Assembly: GCF_003049665.1 (NCBI RefSeq) | Contig: NZ_PYWM01000021.1 | Span: forward strand, 33,777 to 97,776 | Source: Lysinibacillus mangiferihumi | Lineage (GTDB): Bacteria > Bacillota > Bacilli > Bacillales_A > Planococcaceae | Length of the DNA: 64,000 nucleotides | Direction: 5' to 3' | In this document: positions 26,645 through 33,747 of the stretch, piece by piece | Layout of the letters: every line of letters starts with the position of its first letter | How positions within the stretch are numbered: the stretch's first letter is position 1 | Program-made: the position numbers and the translations under genes | Notes under the pieces: model-generated | Database searches by the model: none | What the model saw: the letters and a program-made list of their open reading frames with translations, nothing else | Told to the model about the DNA's origin: nothing

Positions 26645-26675
26645 TTTTAATAAAAAAGTAAAGGAGGAAGGTGAA

Positions 26676-26921
26676 ATGGCTAATGAAACAGTTGGAAAAA
26701 CATATGAAATTGTTGAAAATGTAGCACTCTTACGGACTGCTAGTGATACAGGTTGGACAAGGGAATTGACAAAAGTAAGATGGTATCACAAGCCAACAAC
26801 CATTGATATTCGCTGGTGGTCCCCTCAAAAAGAGAAAGCTGGAAAAGGCGTTTCGCTCACGATGGAAGAAGCCCAACTATTGTTTGAGGGATTACAAAAA
26901 TGTTTGATTCAAAATCAATAA
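26676..26921 (+). CDS. PC4/YdbC-family single-stranded-DNA-binding protein
   Basis: The 81-residue protein starts at ATG 26676 after AAAGGAGGAAGGTGAA. It shows the PC4-like core: an N-terminal strand FEI-type segment (YEIVENVALLRTASD), GWTRELTKVRWYHKPTTIDI, RWWSPQKEKAGKGVSLTMEE and a C-terminal helix. Bacterial YdbC proteins of this fold bind ssDNA as dimers. Located between secretion genes, it could coat or chaperone the transferred strand; that is inference. Confidence 0.7.
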   Translation: MANETVGKTYEIVENVALLRTASDTGWTRELTKVRWYHKPTTIDIRWWSPQKEKAGKGVSLTMEEAQLLFEGLQKCLIQNQ

Positions 26922-26942
26922 ATAAAAAAAGGGGAAATGAAA

Positions 26943-27110
26943 ATGAACATCGAAACGGAAGGGTTAATCATAATCGAAGCCAGGGGTGAAGTTGCATTAA
27001 AGCATCTCGAATTATTAAAGAACGTCGAAGAAAATCGTGCATTCAGGATTAATACAAATACTTGGAATAATAAGCGTCTTGAATCTATTTTAGGGAGGTT
27101 TAAAAAATGA
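26943..27110 (+). CDS. 55-residue protein of unknown function
   Basis: The frame starts at ATG 26943 with AAAGGGGAAATG upstream and overlaps the start of the ATPase gene by four bases (ATGA), which strongly suggests it is translated. The product (NIETEGLIIIEARGEVALKH at the start, ILGRFKK at the end) is soluble and has no known motif. Confidence 0.5.
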   Translation: MNIETEGLIIIEARGEVALKHLELLKNVEENRAFRINTNTWNNKRLESILGRFKK

Positions 27111-28210
27111 ATGATCAAGAACTTCAAGAAAAAAGGATTAATGAAATATTAGATAAGAGCTTTCTAGGGCCACTTCTAAAAATCGAAAGCATTACAGATA
27201 TTAAGTTTAATGGTACACATTTACGGATACAAGACAACGAAAAAGGACGATATTTAGCACCAGATCAACCGTCTGAAGAGATGGTAAAGACGCTAATTAA
27301 ACAAATCGCAGATGTTCAAAAGAGCACGTTCACTTATATAGAGCCACAACTTGATACAGAAATTGGTATCCTGCGTATCAGTGCTACACATAGAAGAATT
27401 AGTCCAGATGGTACTACATTAGCAGTTCGTATCTCTCGTCCACGTCTTGCTATTGAATCTATTGGAAATATAATTTCAGGAGATTATAAAGACATTGAAC
27501 AATTATTTAAGGTACTCATGTTGTCTGAAAATAACTTAGTCATAGCAGGACGAACAGGTTCAGGAAAAACAGAGTTTCAAAAACTATTAGTAGGTTATAC
27601 AGCTGATGATGCGAATATTGTTCTGATAGAAGATACACGTGATAGCCACATAAAAGAACTTTATCCCGAAAAAGATATTTCGAGTTGGAAAACGGTACCT
27701 GGACTATTCGAAATGTCAGATGGTGTACAAGCAGGATTACGTAATAATCCAGATTGGACGATTATTGCAGAAACACGCGGGAAGGTATCAGCAGATGTAT
27801 TAGATAGTGCTAAAACCGACCATGCCATTATTACAACTGTTCATGCTAAGGGAGCTATGAATATTCCATCTCGCTTAATTCCAATGATTCGTCAATCTCC
27901 AGCTTACGCCATTATTGATGACCAATTAATTGGTAATGAGATTGTGGAGTTTTTACGTTTTGGTTGTTATCTACAAGGAACAAGGACTAAAGAAGGGAAA
28001 ACAATTCGAAGAATCAAAGAGTTAGTAGAATATACGGATTTTACTTCAAAAGGTGCAACAGGGAATTATGTATATCGAGAAGTAAAAGTAAGGGATTCAG
28101 AATCAGGAGAATACCGTACAGAACAACGATTCCATCCTTTATCAGAGAAAACATTGACAGAATTAGAGGATAAAGAATTGATTCACTTAGTACCTGATGT
28201 TTTTAAATAG
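27107..28210 (+). CDS. VirB11/CpaF-type secretion ATPase
   Basis: The 367-residue protein is a hexameric secretion ATPase. After an N-terminal domain come Walker A GRTGSGKTEFQKLL (about 149-162), the Asp/Glu box IVLIEDTRDSHIKEL, Walker B-like DWTIIAETRG (about 222-231), and the His box ITTVHAKGAMNIPSRL (about 246-261). It resembles CpaF/TadA as much as VirB11. Placed between TadB- and TadC-like genes it probably powers pilus assembly or channel dynamics, while VirB4 and VirD4 do the other work. GGGAGGTTTAAAAA precedes the ATG, which overlaps the small upstream gene. Confidence 0.85.
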   Translation: MNDQELQEKRINEILDKSFLGPLLKIESITDIKFNGTHLRIQDNEKGRYLAPDQPSEEMVKTLIKQIADVQKSTFTYIEPQLDTEIGILRISATHRRISPDGTTLAVRISRPRLAIESIGNIISGDYKDIEQLFKVLMLSENNLVIAGRTGSGKTEFQKLLVGYTADDANIVLIEDTRDSHIKELYPEKDISSWKTVPGLFEMSDGVQAGLRNNPDWTIIAETRGKVSADVLDSAKTDHAIITTVHAKGAMNIPSRLIPMIRQSPAYAIIDDQLIGNEIVEFLRFGCYLQGTRTKEGKTIRRIKELVEYTDFTSKGATGNYVYREVKVRDSESGEYRTEQRFHPLSEKTLTELEDKELIHLVPDVFK

Positions 28211-28231
28211 CAAAGGAGGCAGTAAACAATC

Positions 28232-28453
28232 ATGAAACAAGTATTAAAAGAAGCTCGTGTTCAGTTCTGTGGTTGGGAAGATGTATTAGATAGTGCTAAA
28301 ACCGATCATGCCATTATCACTACTATACACGCTAAAGATGCCATGAATATCCCATCTCGCTTGATTCCGATATTGGCAGAACTAGAAGACAAAGAGTTGA
28401 TCCATTTAGTTCCAGACGAATTTTTGCCAAAAGGAGGCAGTAAACAGTCATGA
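28232..28453 (+). pseudogene. Chimeric remnant of a duplicated ATPase-TadC unit
   Basis: The 73-residue frame begins MKQVLKEARVQFCGWE, a near copy of the start of the TadC-like protein (MKQLLKEARVLFYGWE). It then reads DVLDSAKTDHAIITTIHAK and NIPSRLIPI from the middle of the ATPase, then ELEDKELIHLVPDEF from the ATPase end. It ends with the ribosome site of the next gene, AAAGGAGGCAGTAAACA, duplicated from the same position upstream (28213). This is what remains after a tandem duplication and two internal deletions. Confidence 0.8.
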
Positions 28454-29190
28454 AACAACTTTTAAAAGAAGCACGGGTTCTATTTTATGGTTGGGAAATC
28501 GTGTTTTATTTACTCTTATGGTTCTGTGCGAACTATCAGTTTTTCTATCTTGCCTCCAAAGAGCGTACCCTAAGTATTATTGTTGGTTGCATAGGTGCTC
28601 TTTTTTTCTTTATTGTATTTACTTTGCAAAATCGTAAATTAAAGAAATATCAAATGCATTTAAGTGAGCTTTTAAAGTATGTCACAAACATGATTTTCTT
28701 TCTTCAGACAGGTGAAAATGTGCTTCATGCATTTAAAGCAACGAAAGCGACTGTTCATCCTGACTTGCAAAAAGTGATAGAAGTCAGTATTGAACAACTA
28801 GAAAAAGAGGCAGAATTAAAAACTAATCAGTTTGAAAAGTACGATTTTCCAACTTTAGATCAGTTTCATCAAAATCTAAAGATTAAATATGAGCATGGTG
28901 GTAATCCAGATGACTTATTTAGCCAAATACACAAAAATATGATTTTTGAGCTAAAGAAACGGGATGAATTATACCGTAAACGCAAAGGTTTCGCGATGGC
29001 CGTGTATATATTACTTGGCATGGTCATGGGTATTCCAATTATGCTACGCTTTATTGTCGGTGAACTGTGGGATACGTTTTTAAGCGTAGGTATACCAGGT
29101 ATAGGCGTGCTGCTGGCAACCCAAGTTTTTGCCTTTTTAAACCTCTATTTCTTACAGAAAAGAAGCGTGGATATATCAGTGCGATTCTAA
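28450..29190 (+). CDS. TadC-like T2SS-F membrane protein
   Basis: The 246-residue protein has helices at about 16-34, 42-60, 180-200 and 208-232 around a cytoplasmic helical domain (LLKYVTNMIFFLQTGENVLH, and IKYEHGGNPDDLFSQIHKN), the TadC/GspF fold. AAAGGAGGCAGTAAACAGTC precedes the ATG. Together with the gene at 25937 and the ATPase at 27107 it forms a TadA-TadB-TadC-like set inside the conjugation operon. Confidence 0.75.
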   Translation: MKQLLKEARVLFYGWEIVFYLLLWFCANYQFFYLASKERTLSIIVGCIGALFFFIVFTLQNRKLKKYQMHLSELLKYVTNMIFFLQTGENVLHAFKATKATVHPDLQKVIEVSIEQLEKEAELKTNQFEKYDFPTLDQFHQNLKIKYEHGGNPDDLFSQIHKNMIFELKKRDELYRKRKGFAMAVYILLGMVMGIPIMLRFIVGELWDTFLSVGIPGIGVLLATQVFAFLNLYFLQKRSVDISVRF

Positions 29191-29265
29191 AGAAAGGGGG
29201 CTTAAAAACAAATGGATTGGTGCTGAATTAGATTAAGAGGAATTCATTGATACTTTAGGAACAGC

Positions 29266-29294
29266 GGATTCGCCAAATATGGCGAATCCTTTTT
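29266..29294 (+). terminator. Family hairpin, copy 4
   Basis: GGATTCGCCAAATATGGCGAATCC is a perfect ten-base stem followed by TTTTT. It ends the Tad-like block; 29191-29265 holds no gene. Confidence 0.8.
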
Positions 29295-29325
29295 GATAGG
29301 TGTAAGTTTAAATTATTGTGCTTAG

Positions 29326-29369
29326 TTTTGTTGATATTATCAACAAAAGGTGTTATGTTTAACATAACA
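29326..29369 (+). promoter_or_regulatory. Toxin-antitoxin promoter overlapped by two perfect palindromes
   Basis: TTTTGTTGATA-T-TATCAACAAAA (29326-29348) and TGTTATGTT-T-AACATAACA (29351-29369) are perfect palindromes with centres 23 bases apart. A promoter fits them exactly: -35 TTGATA (29331), 17-base spacer, -10 TATGTT (29354). Each palindrome covers one promoter box, the layout of an autorepressed antitoxin-toxin operon. Confidence 0.75.
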
Positions 29370-29391
29370 ACTTAAACAGGGGGCGTATGTT

Positions 29392-29586
29392 ATGTCTAAA
29401 CAGAAAAAAGCTTTAGAGGATATGTCTATTGAAGAACTTACAGCTGAACTGAGTAAAGTGCATAAGCAAACTAAATTTAAAGCAGAAAAAGTGAAAACTG
29501 ATGAAAATGGTACAATCCTTCTGGATCCTACAAAAAAAGATGATAGAGAGTGGTATGAGAATGATGAGGATTATGATTTGGTGTGA
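29392..29586 (+). CDS. Candidate antitoxin of the MazF-like pair
   Basis: The 64-residue acidic protein (EDMSIEELTAELSKVHKQTK at the start, DREWYENDEDYDLV at the end) precedes a MazF/PemK-like toxin by six bases, with a palindromic operator upstream. The acidic C-terminus is typical for the toxin-neutralising part of MazE-like antitoxins. No DNA-binding fold is obvious, so it may need the toxin, or the HTH protein at 30018, to repress the promoter. GGGGGCGTATGTT precedes the ATG. Confidence 0.65.
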   Translation: MSKQKKALEDMSIEELTAELSKVHKQTKFKAEKVKTDENGTILLDPTKKDDREWYENDEDYDLV

Positions 29587-29592
29587 TTTCGC

Positions 29593-30003
29593 ATGACGAA
29601 GGAAAACGAATTAGAAAATGGTGAAGTGTATATCGGTTTTGTTCGGTATATAGAGGATATTGATAATGACATTAATCCTAAAGGTAAACTTCGACCAGTT
29701 GTTATTTTTCAAGATCCGGAAGAGAATCAGCTATTTGCATGTAAGGTTTCCAGTCGTATTGATAAACCATTGGAACGAAAAAATGGTTATATCATTCAAG
29801 ATTGGCAAGAGACAGGGCTTAAAAAGCCCTCCATTGTTGCCTGTAATAAAGAGAACATTCGTGAAATAGTGAAAACTGATGTACACGACTATGTGGGACG
29901 ACTAACAGATAGGGACATTAAAGGTATGTTAGTAAAACGTATTAAGATGTCTAAACTTGAATATAAAAAAGAATTAGAAAAGAAAAACAGCTTAGAACGT
30001 TAA
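29593..30003 (+). CDS. MazF/PemK-like endoribonuclease toxin, C-terminal LER
   Basis: The 136-residue protein has the PemK/MazF layout: GEVYIGFVRYIEDI, then GKLRPVVIFQDPEENQLFAC with the conserved RPVVI strand, and KPSIVACNKENIREI. MazF enzymes cut mRNA at short motifs and are held by a co-expressed antitoxin, so that loss of the plasmid kills or arrests the cell. Helices MLVKRIKMSKLEYKKELEKK follow, longer than in usual MazF. It ends NSLER, the C-terminal pattern of other transfer-region proteins. It could also act as a gene regulator within the operon rather than as an addiction toxin. Confidence 0.7.
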   Translation: MTKENELENGEVYIGFVRYIEDIDNDINPKGKLRPVVIFQDPEENQLFACKVSSRIDKPLERKNGYIIQDWQETGLKKPSIVACNKENIREIVKTDVHDYVGRLTDRDIKGMLVKRIKMSKLEYKKELEKKNSLER

Positions 30004-30017
30004 GGAAGTGGCGTTGT

Positions 30018-30239
30018 TTGGAAAAGGTGTATTTGAGTCAAACGGACATTGGGAAAATGACTGAAAAAGTTGGATGGGGTGATCAGCGAAAAATAGCTGT
30101 ATTAAGAGCCAGAAATCAATTTCCAAAACACGATGTCCGTATTGGCAGTACTAAAGGTTGGAAGAAAGAAACCATCGATAAATGGTTTAAAGAAGTAGTA
30201 GAAAAAGATTTACAGAAAAGAGAGAAAAATGATCTGTAA
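30018..30239 (+). CDS. Small HTH-type DNA-binding protein
   Basis: The 73-residue protein starts at TTG 30018 after AAGGAAGTGGCG. It contains a probable helix-turn-helix (SQTDIGKMTEKVGWGDQRKI) followed by a basic loop HDVRIGSTKGWKKETIDKWF, similar to AlpA or excisionase-type winged helices. It is co-transcribed with the toxin pair, 14 bases after the toxin gene, and may be its regulator. Confidence 0.55.
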   Translation: MEKVYLSQTDIGKMTEKVGWGDQRKIAVLRARNQFPKHDVRIGSTKGWKKETIDKWFKEVVEKDLQKREKNDL

Positions 30240-30247
30240 ATTAGTGA

Positions 30248-30275
30248 AGGACTCGCCAAAAATGGTGAGTCTTTT
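30248..30275 (+). terminator. Family hairpin, copy 5
   Basis: AGGACTCGCCAAAAATGGTGAGTCTTTT ends the toxin-antitoxin block. Confidence 0.75.
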
Positions 30276-30288
30276 CATTAATTATATA

Positions 30289-30316
30289 TTGATTATTTTT
30301 CCATATTTGGTATAAT
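30289..30316 (+). promoter_or_regulatory. Vegetative-type promoter of the SLH gene
   Basis: TTGATT (30289-30294), a 16-base spacer and TATAAT (30311-30316) lie about 90 bases before the SLH protein start, so this gene is not only read from the upstream operon. Confidence 0.65.
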
Positions 30317-30406
30317 ATTCTTATAGAGAAACTTCCTATTTAATAGTTATTCATTTGAAATATAAATCAGGTAAAAAATTTCCATTTTTTGAAGGAGGAA
30401 AAGAAC

Positions 30407-31480
30407 ATGCGAAATAAATTATTTATGGCGACTTTAGCAGCTGCAATAGCTGTTCCAGTGATTGTGGCACCTGTGCAAGCGATGGAGGTGGCTCAAACAA
30501 ATATAACGGACTTTAAGGATGTACCGAAAAATCACTTTGCTTATACAGAAATTATGGCCATGAAAAAGGCTGGTATTATTAATGGATATGATGACGGTAC
30601 ATTTAAACCTCTTGTTGGTATTACACGTCAACACGTAGCAGCATTAATTTCACGTGCGTTACCATTAGAACCGATTCGTGAAGCAACGACATTTAAAGAT
30701 GTACCAACGTCTCACCCGTACTATAATGACATTCAACGTTTATATCGTGCCGGCATTATCGATGGATCTAACGGCAATTTTAATCCATCTGCGTCATTAA
30801 CACGTGCTCAAATGGCTAAGATTTTATGTTTAGCTTTTAATTTGGAGCCAAAAACAGGTTACATTTTTACAGACGTTGGAGCAGATCATTGGGCGAAGGA
30901 TTATATTGCGACATTGTATGCAAGTGGTATTACAACAGGTAGTGAAGGCAAATTCAACGGAAACGAAACCGTAACACGTGCACAATATGCTGTGTTTTTA
31001 TATCGTGCTTTAAATCCTGATAAAGCACCGGTTCCTGAGAAGCCATTGAACCCAGACCCTGTTAAGCCAGCAGAACCAGCAGAACCAGCAGAACCAACAA
31101 AACCAACAGAACCAACAAATCCAGTAGATCCTTCAGAGCCTAATGATTCTTTACCGGATATTAGTAAAGTAAAACCTCCAAATGAGTGGAGTTTAGATAC
31201 AAGTAAAAATATTGCAACAGATTTTCAGAAAGAAAAACATAATGATCCAAGTGTACCAGGAGTACCTACCACAACAGGTATTAATATGAAATCTCAAAAC
31301 GCAGAAGAATATGTGAAAATGATGCATCAAGGTTTAGTAACGAGTGAAAATGTAGGTATAACTTACGATCAGTTTGTGTCAATGATTAATGATGTTGTTG
31401 AAAAAGGAACAGTTTATGACGGTGGCTCATTTGCAGTTTACTTTGATTACAATACAGGCCAACTTTACATTGCAAGATAG
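30407..31480 (+). CDS. S-layer-homology (SLH) surface protein
   Basis: The 357-residue protein starts at ATG 30407 after GAAGGAGGAAAAGAAC with a signal peptide ending in PVQAM (about residue 25). Three SLH domains follow: FKDVPKNHFAYTEIMAMKKA, FKDVPTSHPYYNDIQRLYRA and FTDVGADHWAKDYIATLYAS, each with a GxF/TR.Q motif. These bind pyruvylated secondary wall polymer. A Pro/Glu/Lys repeat linker (PAEPAEPAEPTKPTEPTNP) leads to a C-terminal part of about 110 residues with EEYVKMMHQGLVTSENVGIT. It has its own promoter and terminator. In this context it may position the transfer machine or mating contacts on the cell wall; that is inference. Confidence 0.85.
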   Translation: MRNKLFMATLAAAIAVPVIVAPVQAMEVAQTNITDFKDVPKNHFAYTEIMAMKKAGIINGYDDGTFKPLVGITRQHVAALISRALPLEPIREATTFKDVPTSHPYYNDIQRLYRAGIIDGSNGNFNPSASLTRAQMAKILCLAFNLEPKTGYIFTDVGADHWAKDYIATLYASGITTGSEGKFNGNETVTRAQYAVFLYRALNPDKAPVPEKPLNPDPVKPAEPAEPAEPTKPTEPTNPVDPSEPNDSLPDISKVKPPNEWSLDTSKNIATDFQKEKHNDPSVPGVPTTTGINMKSQNAEEYVKMMHQGLVTSENVGITYDQFVSMINDVVEKGTVYDGGSFAVYFDYNTGQLYIAR

Positions 31481-31490
31481 TTAAATATTA

Positions 31491-31528
31491 AAAGATGAAC
31501 GGAAAACATAATCCGTTCATCTTTTTTA
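31491..31528 (+). terminator. Strong terminator after the SLH gene
   Basis: AAAGATGAACGGA pairs with TCCGTTCATCTTT around AAACATAA, and a T run follows. Confidence 0.85.
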
Positions 31529-31564
31529 TTATTTAAATTTTAATTAAGGAGAGGGAAGTAAATA

Positions 31565-33649
31565 ATGAAATTACTAAAAAAAAGCTTAGTTCTTGTTTTG
31601 GTAACTTTTTTATTTTTTAGTTTTCTGTATCCGAATGAATCTAATGCAGTAACTAAATCATATGTAAAAGATACAAATAATAAAGAAGAAATCAATGATA
31701 AAGGAACGGATCCAAAGCCTGAAGAATTGTATGAGGGAAAATGGGTGGATTTAAAGCTGCGAGATAATTTAGGAATTAAGATGTTAGATGAACCAAGACA
31801 TCCAAATTCAGCAAACGATGCTATGAACTTAATTATGAATCCCCCTGTTGAACATACTGGATGGAGTGCTAAGGTCTATGGCTGTGAACAATTTAGTAGG
31901 TGGGAGTTTGCAGGGTACGATAAAAATGGAAATCCTAAATATGATGAAGTACGTTGGACAGAATGGGTAGACGGACCATATTTGAATACAGATGATAAAA
32001 ATAAAGAGTTTGATGCAGCTCTTTACAACGATCAAATAAAAGAACATTATCAGGACAATTCAAGACATCCTGAAACTGCTGGTATTGATTTCACTGGAGC
32101 AAGAGGAACTGTATGGGGCAGTGGTTTCTTTTATTCAATTTATCAAGAGGATGCACGTACTTGGCCATGTTCAGCTGGAGCACAATCATACTTCTATAAT
32201 AACAATGATATTTTGATGGAAGGTCGAGTACAAATTCCTGAACCAGATCCAACCGATTCCATCGAGGCTCCAAATCGAGATGCTGAAGGAAGTGCAAAAG
32301 GACACGCCTTTTGGGAATTAAGACGTTATGATGAAAAAGCTAGAAGTGGCATCTATATAGAAAGTGATTTTAAAATTGCTGGGGATCATTATGCCACTCG
32401 AAAACCAAAGCATAAGGTATCTGTAGATGGTAAAGCTGTAGAGCAAAGTGAATCGATAACTATGGAAATTCCTGATGCAATGCCTTTGAAGGGGAAAAGT
32501 TTAAGTTACGAATTTAGTTACGAATATACTAATTTCTATAAAGACATTTATACATGTACAGATTCTAAAGATGGCCATTGTTATTCGTGGACATTTGTAG
32601 AACGTATTCCTGATTGGAGCAAAGTCAAAACCTTTACACTTTCAGATTCCATTAAAATGGACCACTCACAACAAGATACTGTGAAAGCAGTCACAATGGA
32701 TGAAATACTTGCGAAAAAGTGGGTTGTAGGTCGTAAAGATACTTATAGTCCTTCAAAAAAATCAAAAGTGTACCATGAAAAATATAGTCGCGCTGAAGGG
32801 AACGAGTGGAAAAACGAAGTGAAGTTAAAAACACAAACTACGTTGCCAATGACACCAGGTAAGTTGTTATATTCAGTAGAGCTACCGTCTGAGGCCCATA
32901 AGGATGGAAATTTCTATCCATTACTCAAAAAACAAAGTACCGGTACGTTTAAGGCAGCTGAATTAGATGAAAGCCTTCAGGATGAATTTGCAGAAGGTGT
33001 ACAGCTGCAGCAAAAGGTAATGGACGATAAAGGAACATCAGGAGAGCAGCGCCAGTTTGAAGGGGAATTTGTCTCTGATCTATTTTTCACGACATCAGGA
33101 ACCGGCTTTATGTCAGGTTATAAATATGCGAAACAAGTACAGGAAGCAATCGTAAATGGTCAATCTCTTCCAAGTTTTGAACAAGTAGTTAGAGAAGGTT
33201 CCGCAAAAGGCGAAGCAGATTTCGCAAGTTTTACAAATGGGGTACCGTTTAAAGATGATTGGGTCTTTACTGAGTCTGAAGAGGACCTAGAGAAACTTCA
33301 GCGCTATGCATTACCAATTTCACCATATTCAGAACTGCAACCTAAAGAAACATACAAAAATAAATTGGAACTGGTAGACATGGGACTAAGTGATTTGCGT
33401 TTTATGTTTGATCAATCTTTTAGTTTTGAACACTTTTTATTTGGTTCAGGCTATGATGATGCTTGGATTATTGAGCAGCCAGAATCACGTTTTCCTGTCG
33501 AGCAATATGAGACAGTTGAATTAACATATGAACAGGTTCAGGCATTAAAAGAAGCTGACCGAACAAGACCTCAAAATAAAATGCATAATTTCCGATTTGT
33601 AGATCGTACCTTCCCTGATAAAGTGAAAGAAATTAGGGGAGCACAATAA
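31565..33649 (+). CDS. Large secreted protein of unknown function in the transfer region
   Basis: The 694-residue protein has an N-terminal signal peptide (MKLLKKSLVLVLVTFLFFSF, cleavage likely after SNA near 28) and no further membrane helix. The mature part is rich in aromatic and charged residues, with a few cysteines (YGCEQFSRW, WPCSAGAQSYF, CTDSKDGHCYSW) that could form disulfides. I do not recognise a family. GGAGAGGGAAGTAAATA precedes the ATG. Directly upstream is the SLH gene and downstream the VirB6-like gene, so it is probably an external component of the mating apparatus or an adhesin. Its size and exclusive outside location make it a major unexplained gene. Confidence 0.6.
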   Translation: MKLLKKSLVLVLVTFLFFSFLYPNESNAVTKSYVKDTNNKEEINDKGTDPKPEELYEGKWVDLKLRDNLGIKMLDEPRHPNSANDAMNLIMNPPVEHTGWSAKVYGCEQFSRWEFAGYDKNGNPKYDEVRWTEWVDGPYLNTDDKNKEFDAALYNDQIKEHYQDNSRHPETAGIDFTGARGTVWGSGFFYSIYQEDARTWPCSAGAQSYFYNNNDILMEGRVQIPEPDPTDSIEAPNRDAEGSAKGHAFWELRRYDEKARSGIYIESDFKIAGDHYATRKPKHKVSVDGKAVEQSESITMEIPDAMPLKGKSLSYEFSYEYTNFYKDIYTCTDSKDGHCYSWTFVERIPDWSKVKTFTLSDSIKMDHSQQDTVKAVTMDEILAKKWVVGRKDTYSPSKKSKVYHEKYSRAEGNEWKNEVKLKTQTTLPMTPGKLLYSVELPSEAHKDGNFYPLLKKQSTGTFKAAELDESLQDEFAEGVQLQQKVMDDKGTSGEQRQFEGEFVSDLFFTTSGTGFMSGYKYAKQVQEAIVNGQSLPSFEQVVREGSAKGEADFASFTNGVPFKDDWVFTESEEDLEKLQRYALPISPYSELQPKETYKNKLELVDMGLSDLRFMFDQSFSFEHFLFGSGYDDAWIIEQPESRFPVEQYETVELTYEQVQALKEADRTRPQNKMHNFRFVDRTFPDKVKEIRGAQ

Positions 33650-33673
33650 ATTTAAAGTTTATCATTTTTTACA

Positions 33674-33703
33674 AGGATTCACCAAAAACGGTGAGTCCTT
33701 TTT
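33674..33703 (+). terminator. Family hairpin, copy 6
   Basis: AGGATTCACCAAAAACGGTGAGTCCTTTTT lies between the secreted-protein gene and the VirB6-like gene. Confidence 0.8.
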
Positions 33704-33747
33704 ATTTTCATAGCTAGGGTTAGAAATAATGAAGGGAGGAGCCGATA

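Noticed and set aside
29206..29226. Short frame after the TadC-like gene
   Set aside because: It has only a few codons before a stop and is probably a residue of a deleted gene.
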